A stretch of 64,000 nucleotides of DNA from assembly GCF_900109955.1 (NCBI RefSeq), contig NZ_FOJB01000001.1, positions 2,170,001 to 2,234,000 on the forward strand, written 5' to 3'. The notes beneath the pieces are model-generated. The model saw only the letters and a program-made list of their open reading frames with translations. It ran no database searches and was not told the origin of the DNA. Position numbers and translations under genes: made by a program. This document shows positions 26,085-34,538 of this stretch, piece by piece (positions within the stretch are counted from its first letter, which is position 1; every line of letters begins with the position of its first letter). Source of the stretch: Aliiroseovarius sediminilitoris (GTDB lineage Bacteria > Pseudomonadota > Alphaproteobacteria > Rhodobacterales > Rhodobacteraceae).

Positions 26085-27485
26085 ATGATGGATTATTCAG
26101 ACCTCGCTGATTGGCAGAAACGTGCGGCGGACTGGGCGAGCGGTTATCATACCGGACTGCGTGACCGCCCGGTGCGCCCCGACCTCGCACCTGGCGAGTT
26201 TCTGGACAAGATCGAAGCTCCTGTCCCTGAAACGCCAGAACCGATTGAAACGATTTTCGACGATTTCACTCGGCTCGTGCCTGACGCGATGACACACTGG
26301 CAGCACCCGCGTTTCTTTGCCTATTTTCCGGCCAATGCCGCCCCGGCCTCGATGCTGGCCGAGCAATTGGCCAACGCCATGTCCGCACAAGCCATGCTAT
26401 GGCAGACCGCCCCCGCCGCCAACGAGATGGAAGAACTGGTGATCCGCTGGCTGCGCGACGCGTTGGGCCTGCCGACTGCGTTCACCGGCACGATCCATGA
26501 CAGCGCGACCACCGCAACTTTCGCGGCCGTGACCACGATGCGCGAACTTGCCTTGGGACACGAAGGCATCACCAGAGGGCTGTCCGGCGCACCCACCCTG
26601 CGCATCTATGCCAGCGCCCAAACTCATTCCAGCGTGGACAAGGCGGTGCGCCTGTCCGGCATCGGGCAGGACAACCTTGTGAAAGTGCGCACCATCCCCA
26701 ACCATCCAACGTGGTCGATGGATCCGGAAGCGCTGGACCAGTTGATCCGCGACGACATTGCGGCAGGGTTGAAACCGGCAGGCGTCGTGCTGTGCGTTGG
26801 GGGCACCTCCATCGGGGCTTGTGACGACATCGCAGCCTGTATCGAAGTTGCGCACGCCCATGGTTTGACTGTCCATGTGGATGCCGCATGGGCAGGTTCT
26901 GCCATGATTTGCGAAGAATTCCGCACCCTTTGGGCCGGGATCGAGGCCGCCGACAGCATTATCTTCAACCCGCACAAATGGCTGGGTGCACAGTTCGACT
27001 GTGCCGTCCAGTTCCTGCGCGACCCTGCCCCGCAGATCGGAGCGATGGGCTTGCGCCCCGAATACCTCAAGACCCAGGGCGCAGATGAGGTCGTCAATTA
27101 CAACGAATGGACCCTGCCCCTTGGCCGACGTTTTCGGGCGCTGAAGCTGTGGTTCCTGCTGCGCTCGGAAGGCCTGACCGGATTGCGCGCGCGCATCCGC
27201 AATCATGTCGCCTGGGCGGCAGAGGCCGCCGAGGTGATCGCCGCCCTGCCCGGCTTTGAGATCACCACACCCCCGATTCTGTCTTTGTTTTCATTCCGCT
27301 TCAAAGGTGATGCGAAGACCGCAGAGCTGCTGGAACGGGTAAACCGCGACGGGCGCCTCTATCTGACCCAGACCAACCATGCGGGGCAATTCGTGATCCG
27401 TGTGGCTGTCGGGCAGTTCGCGTGCACGCGCGAAGATGTGATGATGATCCCCCAAGTGCTGGGCGATCTGGCGCAAGACCTGTAA
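26085..27485 (+). CDS. PLP-dependent decarboxylase, aromatic-L-amino-acid decarboxylase family
   Basis: 466 residues of the group II decarboxylases. The PLP lysine lies in FNPHKWLGAQFDC, the PLP-interacting Asp in VHVDAAWAGSA, and the N-terminal region has the HWQHPRFFAYFPAN motif typical of the aromatic decarboxylases. Substrate (Tyr, Trp, DOPA, Phe or other) cannot be set from sequence. No transporter or amine oxidase gene is adjacent. It starts 73 bases after tpiA on the same strand. Confidence 0.85.
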   Translation: MMDYSDLADWQKRAADWASGYHTGLRDRPVRPDLAPGEFLDKIEAPVPETPEPIETIFDDFTRLVPDAMTHWQHPRFFAYFPANAAPASMLAEQLANAMSAQAMLWQTAPAANEMEELVIRWLRDALGLPTAFTGTIHDSATTATFAAVTTMRELALGHEGITRGLSGAPTLRIYASAQTHSSVDKAVRLSGIGQDNLVKVRTIPNHPTWSMDPEALDQLIRDDIAAGLKPAGVVLCVGGTSIGACDDIAACIEVAHAHGLTVHVDAAWAGSAMICEEFRTLWAGIEAADSIIFNPHKWLGAQFDCAVQFLRDPAPQIGAMGLRPEYLKTQGADEVVNYNEWTLPLGRRFRALKLWFLLRSEGLTGLRARIRNHVAWAAEAAEVIAALPGFEITTPPILSLFSFRFKGDAKTAELLERVNRDGRLYLTQTNHAGQFVIRVAVGQFACTREDVMMIPQVLGDLAQDL

Positions 27486-27629
27486 GAGCAAGAAATCTTT
27501 ACATTTCCGTGTCAACGTATACACTGGATGCGGGTCGTGCCCTATGCGGCGGACATTAAACTTACCGCATAACGGCATGCCGGCACCCGCTTTGGTTCTT
27601 ATCTATTTGATAGGCGAAAGGGGAATCCA

Positions 27630-28271
27630 ATGGAGTTCGGGAAGGACTTTACATATCACGAGTACGTCGCCGATGGCGTCGTACACGGTTTGGGGGTGAT
27701 CGCCGCTATTATCGGTTCTGTCGCCCTGATCTACTGGGCAATGGGTGACGCACCGTTGGGCCGATTGCCGCCGATGTTGGTCTATGGGGCCGGATTGATC
27801 GCAAGTTTCACATTGTCTGCGGCGTATAACATGACGCTGCACCGGTCCGCACGCCAAGTATTGCGCAAGTTCGATCACGCCGCGATCTATCTGATGATTG
27901 CGGGCACCTATACACCGATTGCGCTGATCGGAGTTGGTGGCACCAATGGGTATGCTCTGGTTGCGGCAGCATGGACATTGGCCATCGTCGGTATTGCCAT
28001 AAAGCTGTTTTTCTTTGGTCGGTTTGAACGGTTTGGCTTGATGTTGACCTTGATGCAGGGATGGATGGCGGTATTGATGATCGGGCCGCTGATCGCCTCG
28101 TTCAGCCCTGTTGTTCTGGTGCTGCTGGTCGGAGGTGGATTGCTGTTCACGTTGGGGATTTTCTTCCATCTGGGTGAACACCTGCCCTTCAATCGCGCGA
28201 TCTGGCATGTCCATGTGCTGTTGGGCGCTGCGGCTCACTATGCCGCCGTTGTGATGGTTGTGGGCACATAA
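27630..28271 (+). CDS. Hemolysin III family membrane protein (TrhA/PAQR-like)
   Basis: 213 residues with about seven hydrophobic segments. Family signatures are present: the N-terminal ADGVVHGLGV, the RKFDHAAIYLMIAGTYTP block and the C-terminal His pair in WHVHVLLGAAAHY, thought to bind a metal by analogy to PAQR proteins. Despite the name, the roles recorded for bacterial members concern membrane lipid homeostasis. AAGGGG precedes the ATG. The 144-base gap before it has two small palindromes (ATGCGG/CCGCAT at 27544-27570 and CGGCATGCCG at 27573-27582). Confidence 0.85.
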   Translation: MEFGKDFTYHEYVADGVVHGLGVIAAIIGSVALIYWAMGDAPLGRLPPMLVYGAGLIASFTLSAAYNMTLHRSARQVLRKFDHAAIYLMIAGTYTPIALIGVGGTNGYALVAAAWTLAIVGIAIKLFFFGRFERFGLMLTLMQGWMAVLMIGPLIASFSPVVLVLLVGGGLLFTLGIFFHLGEHLPFNRAIWHVHVLLGAAAHYAAVVMVVGT

Positions 28272-28356
28272 AGCTGAATTTAACCGCCCGGCATGACGCG
28301 AACAGAACAGACCTGTCGTTTCCTGACCCGCTACGCTTGGGGTAAGGAGGACGGAA

Positions 28357-28440
28357 ATGGATCGGCTGGACTGGCTCATTTCAATTGTTGTGCGGACCAT
28401 TGGGGCCGAACGCGGACGTGCGGCGCGCGGGCGGCCTTGA
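28357..28440 (+). CDS. 27-residue ORF with consensus ribosome-binding site
   Basis: TAAGGAGG, a near-perfect anti-16S match, lies 6 bases before an ATG opening a 27-codon frame that ends in TGA at 28440. The peptide starts with an amphipathic/hydrophobic stretch (MDRLDWLISIVVRTIG) and ends in an Arg/Gly-rich tail (RGRAARGRP). It lies 47 bases upstream of the MttB-family gene, which itself has a poor ribosome-binding site. It could be a small membrane peptide or a leader controlling the methyltransferase gene. No homologue known to me. Confidence 0.5.
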   Translation: MDRLDWLISIVVRTIGAERGRAARGRP

Positions 28441-28487
28441 CGGCCCTTTACCGTCACCCAAACGCCACAACAACTCAGGTTTATGCA

Positions 28488-30026
28488 ATGACAAAGACTT
28501 TTGCCCGCCGCTCCGGTGGACGCGCTGCCCGCCAAGCCCTGCGTGCAGCCCCCCTTGCCCAAGATGTTCGCCCCGTCCGCCCGGGAATGGAGGGCGGCAC
28601 CTTCAAGCCCCTCACCCCGGACGGCATCAATCGCATTCACCTTGCGGCGCTGGACGCTTTGGAACAGATCGGTCTGGCAGACGCGCCGCCATCCGGTATC
28701 GACATCATGACACGGGCGGGCGCGATCCTTGGCGACGATGGGCGCCTGCGTTTTCCGCGCGCATTGGTCGAAGATATGCTGGACAAGGCAGCCAAGGGCA
28801 TCACCCTGTGCGGGCGTGACCCAAAGCATGACCTGACCCTCAGCGGCAAGCGTGTGCATTACGGCACCGCAGGCGCGGCGGTTCACATGGTCGACCCGCA
28901 TGGGCGGGAATACCGCGAAAGCACGGTTCAGGACCTGCATGATGCCGCGCGCATCGTCGATCAACTGGACAACATCCATTTCCTTCAACGCCCGATGGTC
29001 TGTCGTGACATTCCCGACAACCGGGAGATGGACCTGAACTCGATCTACGCCTGCACATCAGGAACAAAAAAGCATGTCGGCGTCTCGTTTTCAGAGCCTG
29101 ACTTCGTCGAAGACGGTATCGAGCTGTTGCACTTGATCGCGGGCGGCGAAGACGCATGGCGTGCGCGCCCCTTCGTGTCAAACTCCAACTGTTTTGTCGT
29201 GCCGCCGATGAAATTCGCCACAGAAAGCTGTCAGGTGATGGAGAAGGCGATCGCGGCAGGCATGCCCGTATTGCTGCTGTCGGCTGGCATGGCCACAGCC
29301 ACAGCGCCCCCAACGCTGGCAGGTGCCATCGTTCAGGCGGTAGCGGAATGTCTGGCAGGCGTCGTCTATGTCAATGCAATCGCACCGGGGCACCCGGCGA
29401 TCTTCGGCACATGGCCCTTCCTTGTTGATCTGCGGTCAGGTGCCATGTCGGGCGGATCGGGTGAACAGGCGTTGATGACAGCGGGCTGTGCCCAGATGCA
29501 CCAGTTTTATGGCCTGCCCGGTGGGGCGGCGGCCGGGTTCTCGGATTCGAAACTGCCGGATATGCAGGCGGGGTGGGAACAGATGTGTTCCAATGTGCTG
29601 GCCGGTCTGTCGGGTCTGAACATGGTCTATGAGGCTGCGGGCATGCACGCATCGCTTCTGGGCTTCTGCCATGAAAGCCTGATCTTAGGCGACGACATCA
29701 TCGGGCAAGCCCTGCGCTGCGTGCGCGGGATCGAGATCACTGAGGATTCGGTCAGCATCGAGATGATGAAGTCAGTCTGTCTTGAGGGGCCGGGTCACTA
29801 CCTTGGGGAAGATCAGACGCTCAGCCGGATGCAGACCGATTTCGTCTATCCGACCCTTGGTGATCGGACGTCCCCGAAAGAATGGGCCGAGGTTGGCAAA
29901 CCCGATCTGATCGCCGCGGCCACTGCGCGGAAAGAGGATATTCTGGCGCAGCGGGGCAGTGCGCGCTTTGACCCGCAAGTTGACGCGGCGATCCGGGCGC
30001 GGTTCAACATTCACCTTCCCGTGTAA
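28488..30026 (+). CDS. MttB-family (trimethylamine methyltransferase-like) protein, non-pyrrolysine
   Basis: 512 residues of the MttB superfamily, TIM-barrel methyltransferases that move a methyl group from a quaternary or tertiary amine to a corrinoid protein. Typical segments include RVHYGTAGAAVHMVDPHGREY, PGHPAIFGTWPFLVDLRSGAMSGG and CHESLILGDDIIG. No in-frame amber codon is present, so it belongs to the non-pyrrolysine branch, whose studied members (such as MtgB) act on glycine betaine and related compounds. No corrinoid protein or reductive activase is next to it. The ATG at 28488 is the family-like start (TKTFARRSGGR). Confidence 0.85.
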   Translation: MTKTFARRSGGRAARQALRAAPLAQDVRPVRPGMEGGTFKPLTPDGINRIHLAALDALEQIGLADAPPSGIDIMTRAGAILGDDGRLRFPRALVEDMLDKAAKGITLCGRDPKHDLTLSGKRVHYGTAGAAVHMVDPHGREYRESTVQDLHDAARIVDQLDNIHFLQRPMVCRDIPDNREMDLNSIYACTSGTKKHVGVSFSEPDFVEDGIELLHLIAGGEDAWRARPFVSNSNCFVVPPMKFATESCQVMEKAIAAGMPVLLLSAGMATATAPPTLAGAIVQAVAECLAGVVYVNAIAPGHPAIFGTWPFLVDLRSGAMSGGSGEQALMTAGCAQMHQFYGLPGGAAAGFSDSKLPDMQAGWEQMCSNVLAGLSGLNMVYEAAGMHASLLGFCHESLILGDDIIGQALRCVRGIEITEDSVSIEMMKSVCLEGPGHYLGEDQTLSRMQTDFVYPTLGDRTSPKEWAEVGKPDLIAAATARKEDILAQRGSARFDPQVDAAIRARFNIHLPV

Positions 30027-30036
30027 AAGATAAGAT

Positions 30037-30055
30037 GCGGGGCCTGCGGCCCCGC
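30037..30055. terminator. Hairpin between convergent MttB-family and ABC-F genes
   Basis: A perfect 8-bp stem GCGGGGCC-tgc-GGCCCCGC lies in the 30-base gap between two convergent stop codons. It could end both transcripts, although there is no U-run. Confidence 0.5.
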
Positions 30056-30056
30056 C

Positions 30057-31883
30057 TCACCCGCGCGCGGCCTCTGCCTTTTCTTCGAGCGCCAGCCATT
30101 CCTCTTCGGCGGCGGCCAAGGCATGTTGCCGCTGGGCCAAACCTTCAGATGCTTTCTTGAACTTCACCGGTTCTTTGGTGAACAGGTCCGGGTCCATCAG
30201 GAACTCTTCCAGCTTGGCAATCTCGGCCGACAGGCGATCCATCTCGGCAGGAAGGGCGTCAAGACGGTGACGTTCGGTAAAGGACAGCCCGTCGGGTTCA
30301 GACTTCATGTCCTGCTTTATGTTATCCACTTTAGGCTTTGATTTATCTTTCTTTTTTTCGGGCAACGCACCATGACCCCCACGCTGCGCCTGATAGTCAG
30401 ACCAGCCGCCGGGATAGATTGTGGCGCGTCCGTCACCTTCCATCGCGATGGTGCGTTCGGCCACACGGTCAAGGAAATCGCGATCGTGGCTGACCACCAG
30501 AACGGTCCCGTCATAGGCGGTGATCAGCTCTTGCAGCAGGTCCAGCGTTTCCACGTCCAGATCGTTGGTGGGTTCGTCCATCACCAAAAGGTTTGATTGT
30601 CGCGCCATGATCTTTGCCAGAATCAACCGCGCCTTTTCACCGCCCGACAAAGACCGCACGGGCGCGCGCGCCTGCGCGTCAGAGAACAGGAATTCTTTCA
30701 GATAGCCGACGACGTGTTTCGGATTGCCGCGCACCATCACCTGATCGGCCTTGCCCGACACCCGCATTTCAGGGTCGCCCGTCAGGTTTTCCCACAGGCT
30801 GTCATCTTCAACCAACCCGGTGCGGTTCTGGTCAAACACGGCAATTTCCAGCCCGGTGCCGTGTTGCACGCTGCCGGTGTCAGGCGTTTCATGCCCGATC
30901 AGCATCTTCAGAAGCGTGGTTTTGCCGGCCCCGTTCGGGCCGACAAAGGCAATGGTTTCACCGCGCATCACACGCAGGTCAAAATCGCTCAGGATCACCC
31001 GACCGTCATAGGATTTCGAGATGCCACGCGCCTCGATCACCTTGCGACCCGACTTCGGCCCGGCCTCCAGCGCCATTTCGGCCGCCCCCTGCCGGTTGAT
31101 CTGAGCCGCGCGCTCAGCCTTCAACTCGCCCAGCGCCCGCAGTCGACCCTGATTGCGTTTGCGCCGCGCGCTAATACCTTCGACGGCCCAGCGCGCCTCG
31201 GCCTTGATCTTGCGGTTCAGCTTGTGGCGGCTTTGGTCTTCTTCGTCCCAAACCCTGTCGCGCCACGCCTCGAAGCCCTCGAACCCCTTTTCCTGCCGCC
31301 GCACCTGTCCGCGATCGACCCAGAGCGTGGCACGGGTCAACGCCCGCAGAAAGGCCCGGTCGTGGCTGATCAGGACAAACCCGGCGCGGGTTTGTGACAA
31401 CTCGGCCTCCAGCCACTCAATCGCGTGAATGTCCAGATGGTTGGTGGGTTCGTCCAGCAGCATCAGGTCTGGCGCTTCAGCCAGCAGCTTGGCCAGCGCC
31501 GCGCGTCGCCTCTCGCCCCCCGAAGCGGTGCCGACCGGCGCATCCAGACGCATTTTCAGACCTTCGGCCACCCGTTCGACCAAGTAATCCTGCCCCGGCT
31601 CCAACCCCGAGGTCGCGAAATCGCCCAGCGTGGCAAACTGCGACAAGTCAGGGTGTTGCTCCATATATCCAACCGAAACTCCGGGCGACAGAATGCGCGT
31701 TCCATGATCAGGTTCTACCAGACCCGCCATGACCTTCATCAGTGTCGATTTGCCCGATCCGTTGCGCCCCACCAGCGCCACGCGATCGCCCGGTTGGATC
31801 ACCAGATCAAGCGCATCGAACACAGGATCGCCGCCAAAAGTCAGCGAGATATCGGACATCTGAAGAAGGGGTATACGAGCCAT
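30057..31883 (-). CDS. ABC-F family ATPase, Uup-like
   Basis: 608 residues with two ABC cassettes in one chain and no membrane segments: Walker A GRNGSGKST (about 38) and GPNGAGKTT (about 315), signatures ASGGERRR and LSGGEKAR, Walker B LMLLDEPTNHL and LLVMDEPTNDL. A linker of charged helices lies between the cassettes and a charged C-terminal coiled coil follows (EEEWLALEEKAEAARG). ABC-F proteins act on ribosomes; the C-terminal coiled coil points to the Uup branch, but EttA/Uup assignment needs a tree. Confidence 0.88.
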   Translation of the reverse strand: MARIPLLQMSDISLTFGGDPVFDALDLVIQPGDRVALVGRNGSGKSTLMKVMAGLVEPDHGTRILSPGVSVGYMEQHPDLSQFATLGDFATSGLEPGQDYLVERVAEGLKMRLDAPVGTASGGERRRAALAKLLAEAPDLMLLDEPTNHLDIHAIEWLEAELSQTRAGFVLISHDRAFLRALTRATLWVDRGQVRRQEKGFEGFEAWRDRVWDEEDQSRHKLNRKIKAEARWAVEGISARRKRNQGRLRALGELKAERAAQINRQGAAEMALEAGPKSGRKVIEARGISKSYDGRVILSDFDLRVMRGETIAFVGPNGAGKTTLLKMLIGHETPDTGSVQHGTGLEIAVFDQNRTGLVEDDSLWENLTGDPEMRVSGKADQVMVRGNPKHVVGYLKEFLFSDAQARAPVRSLSGGEKARLILAKIMARQSNLLVMDEPTNDLDVETLDLLQELITAYDGTVLVVSHDRDFLDRVAERTIAMEGDGRATIYPGGWSDYQAQRGGHGALPEKKKDKSKPKVDNIKQDMKSEPDGLSFTERHRLDALPAEMDRLSAEIAKLEEFLMDPDLFTKEPVKFKKASEGLAQRQHALAAAEEEWLALEEKAEAARG

Positions 31884-31914
31884 ATCGCCGAGTTAGGCAA
31901 TCCGCCCTGTAACG

Positions 31915-32661
31915 TCAACCGAAGGCTTGACCCGATACCGCACGCAACAGACGCAAACGCGCGGGCGGCACGGCAGACACCTCAAGCCCCATGAACACAT
32001 GCAGCGTGTTCAGATCGTGATCCACCACCGCATGATCTGACACCCATCCCCCCATCACAAGATAACTGCGCAGCAGCGGAGGCATCGACCGCAAAGCCAG
32101 TTTTGCATTTGGCTTTCGGCGCAGCCGTTGTGTAAAGCGGAAGACCTTGGGGGCCTTCACCCGGGGCAGCCATCGGTTCGGGGCAAGATGGCGATCACGC
32201 AGCATGGCAAACGTATCAAGATAGCGGGCCGCGTCGGTGCCTTGAAATGATGCGCAGCCAAATAGCATCCCAATGCCTTCGGCTTCTACATGTCTCGTCA
32301 TCATGCTCCACGCGATGCGCAGAATATCGGCCCTGTCCGGTGCCTCGGGCGCAATGCAAAAGCGCCCTATCTCGATCATCGGCGCGTCATAGGCTTGCAG
32401 GGCAGATAGCTCGTAGAACTGGGCGGCATAGCTGCCCCCGATCCCCGCGCCATTGGCAAGCGGCATAAGGCGGCAGCACCCGAGCAGTGTTCGTGTCACG
32501 CGATCTTCGATCAGCAGGTGTCGACAGCGTGAATCAAACGCATCTGCGTCCAAACCATCACCACCGCGAAAGCAACGATAACGCAGGGATTGCGCGGCGC
32601 GAAGGTCAGCGTCGGTGCTTGCGAACCGGGCGGCATAGCGACCTGTGGTCAATATCGGCAT
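31915..32661 (-). CDS. olsB: L-ornithine N-alpha-acyltransferase
   Basis: 248 residues of the GNAT-like OlsB family, which transfers a 3-hydroxyacyl group from ACP to ornithine, the first step in ornithine-lipid synthesis. Typical blocks: AAQSLRYRCF, FDSRCRHLLIED, EIGRFCIAPEA and the LFGCASFQGTD segment. The ATG at 32661 has GGAGG 6 bases upstream. olsA, usually its partner, is not in the window. 32 bases upstream of the ABC-F gene on the same strand. Confidence 0.85.
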   Translation of the reverse strand: MPILTTGRYAARFASTDADLRAAQSLRYRCFRGGDGLDADAFDSRCRHLLIEDRVTRTLLGCCRLMPLANGAGIGGSYAAQFYELSALQAYDAPMIEIGRFCIAPEAPDRADILRIAWSMMTRHVEAEGIGMLFGCASFQGTDAARYLDTFAMLRDRHLAPNRWLPRVKAPKVFRFTQRLRRKPNAKLALRSMPPLLRSYLVMGGWVSDHAVVDHDLNTLHVFMGLEVSAVPPARLRLLRAVSGQAFG

Positions 32662-32763
32662 ATCGGACCTCCGCCCTGAAGCCGGGCTAACTGCTGCAAT
32701 ATATGCGCCCCGGAAGGGATACGGGCAAGATGCGACAGAAATACGAGGCCGCATCAGAGAACG

Positions 32764-32795
32764 AAAAAAGCGCGGCGACCTTTCGGCCCCGCGCT
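32764..32795 (-). terminator. Intrinsic terminator of bamE
   Basis: On the minus strand AGCGCGG/CCGCGCT with a 13-base inner loop is followed by six U (plus-strand A 32764-32769). It lies 24 bases after the bamE stop. Confidence 0.8.
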
Positions 32796-32818
32796 GCTTC
32801 ATTTCATGTCGTCGCGGG

Positions 32819-33292
32819 CTAGTTTCCGCGGATTTGTTCGGCCACGTCGATCCGGCCGATTGATCCGAACAACTGACGCAGGAACCCCACACCTTTGATG
32901 TTGCTGTCTGTCACACGGCGTTCCAACACAACGATACGCCCATCCTCAAGCCCGAAGCGTTCGATGTTTTCGACCACACCGTTTTCGGTGAATGTGATGG
33001 CCAGCACTTCGCGGTCGATCTCTTGCGGTGCGTTGTAAAGATAATACTTGAAACGCGAACGAACATAGTAATATCCGCTGCCCGCCAACAAGCCCGACGT
33101 GCCGGGTTTGCCAATTGACGCCGATACGGTTTCGCGCGTGTCTTTGCCGACCTCGATCAGGTCAACGTCTTCTTTCGGCGGCAAATATCCGTGATTGCGG
33201 TATGTTGCCGAACAGCCTGCAACAAGTGCCAGAAGCAACAATGCCCCGACCATCTTGCCCATATTCCTGCCCATTTGGCGCAGATAAGACAT
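32819..33292 (-). CDS. bamE: Outer-membrane assembly lipoprotein BamE (SmpA/OmlA)
   Basis: 157 residues; a basic N-terminus and hydrophobic core end in the lipobox ALVAGC, giving a lipid-modified Cys at about residue 27. The mature domain has the BamE pattern (HGYLPPKEDVDLIEVGKDTRETVSASIGKPG, then TFTENGVVENIERF). It is part of the BAM complex that inserts beta-barrel proteins. Divergent from yceD, as in related genomes. Internal Met codons at positions 7 and 11 are alternative starts. Confidence 0.92.
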   Translation of the reverse strand: MSYLRQMGRNMGKMVGALLLLALVAGCSATYRNHGYLPPKEDVDLIEVGKDTRETVSASIGKPGTSGLLAGSGYYYVRSRFKYYLYNAPQEIDREVLAITFTENGVVENIERFGLEDGRIVVLERRVTDSNIKGVGFLRQLFGSIGRIDVAEQIRGN

Positions 33293-33440
33293 ACCGCCCC
33301 CCTTGCGTTCGCCACTCTGTCTTGGGTATCGGCTTAGCGTAGGATCGCGCGTGGTTCAAGAAACGATCACGGGCATTCTTCGCTTGGCATATGTATATGC
33401 TCGACCAAACGCGACACCGAACAATCAGCGGAGACGCAAT

Positions 33441-34013
33441 ATGACCGACACGACCCCATCAGGCGATGCCCTGCCGTTCACCCATCCCATTCGCGTGGCC
33501 GATCTTCCGACCGGACGCCCAACCCAGTTTGAACTTGTGCCAGATCAGGCCGCATGTGACGCGATCGCTGACGATCTTGGGATCACCGGCGTGCGCAAGC
33601 TGCGATTTACAGGCCAGTTAAAACCGCTGGGCAAGCACGATTGGCAAATGGCAGCCGATCTTGGTGCGACCGTGGTTCAGGACTGCGTTGTGACACTGAA
33701 CCCGGTGACGACCAGAATTGATGACACGGTCGAACGCCGGTGGCTTAGCCATTTTAACGAGCCTGCCGGTGGTGAAGAGGTCGAGATGCCGGAAGATGAC
33801 AGTGTCGACGCGCTGCGTGACGTGATCGATCTGGGTCAGGTGATGATCGAGGCACTCGCCCTTGCCCTGCCGCTCTACCCCCGTGTGGAAGGTGCCGAGA
33901 TTCAGGCAAGCGTTTTTGCCGAACCGGGCACCAAGCCCATGACGGATGATGATGCAAAGCCCTTTGCGGGGCTTTCTGAACTGCGCGACAGGCTTTCGGG
34001 GAAGGACAAATAG
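33441..34013 (+). CDS. yceD: DUF177 (YceD) family protein
   Basis: 190 residues. The family is encoded next to rpmF across bacteria and has been linked to 23S rRNA levels; a molecular function is not settled. Recognisable features are the central VVQDCVVTLNPV segment and the acidic region before LGQVMIEALALALPLYPR. The ATG at 33441 has GGAGA upstream. The gap of about 260 bases to rpmF is longer than usual and holds a small hairpin at 34026-34040 (GGCAA/TTGCC) but no gene I can support. Confidence 0.88.
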   Translation: MTDTTPSGDALPFTHPIRVADLPTGRPTQFELVPDQAACDAIADDLGITGVRKLRFTGQLKPLGKHDWQMAADLGATVVQDCVVTLNPVTTRIDDTVERRWLSHFNEPAGGEEVEMPEDDSVDALRDVIDLGQVMIEALALALPLYPRVEGAEIQASVFAEPGTKPMTDDDAKPFAGLSELRDRLSGKDK

Positions 34014-34272
34014 GCTTGAGGGTCGGGCAATGGTCTTGCCTCAGCCGATAATTTTCATCTGAAATGCGATATTCGTCCACACACGGCGCAATTCATCCTT
34101 GCAAGAATCAAGAAAGACAGTATTTTCCCGCCTTCTTCCAAAAGATGGGTTGGACAGCGCACCGCAAACCGCGTATGAGGCGCCGAGACTCAGGAATGAC
34201 TTGAGAACATCGGGCGATTGCGCCCCAGAATGACACCGGGCAACAATGCCCCCGAAACCGAAGGTTGAGACC

Positions 34273-34482
34273 ATGGCTGTCCAACAGAACAAAGTATCGA
34301 AGTCGCGCCGCAACAACCGCCGTGCGCATGACGCGCTGGTTGCCGCGAACCCGAACGAATGTTCGAATTGCGGCGAGCTGAAGCGCCCCCACCACGTGTG
34401 TCCCTCGTGCGGGCATTATGACGATCGCGAAGTGGTCGCCATTGCTGACGAAGTCGAATTCGACGACGAAGACGCGGCGTAA
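34273..34482 (+). CDS. rpmF: Large ribosomal subunit protein bL32
   Basis: 69 residues. [20 protein letters not shown] is the bL32 N-terminus; it carries a four-cysteine zinc ribbon (CSNCGELK and CPSCGHYD) and an acidic tail. The ATG at 34273 is the family start. First gene of the conserved rpmF-plsX-fabH block. Confidence 0.97.
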   Translation: MAVQQNKVSKSRRNNRRAHDALVAANPNECSNCGELKRPHHVCPSCGHYDDREVVAIADEVEFDDEDAA

Positions 34483-34538
34483 GCCTCTTGCCCGACGCGG
34501 GCGGGCGTGTCAGAAAATCCCCGAGCATGGGATGAAGA

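Noticed and set aside
28488-30026. Pyrrolysine-containing trimethylamine methyltransferase
   Set aside because: The reading frame has no internal amber codon, so this is the non-pyrrolysine branch.
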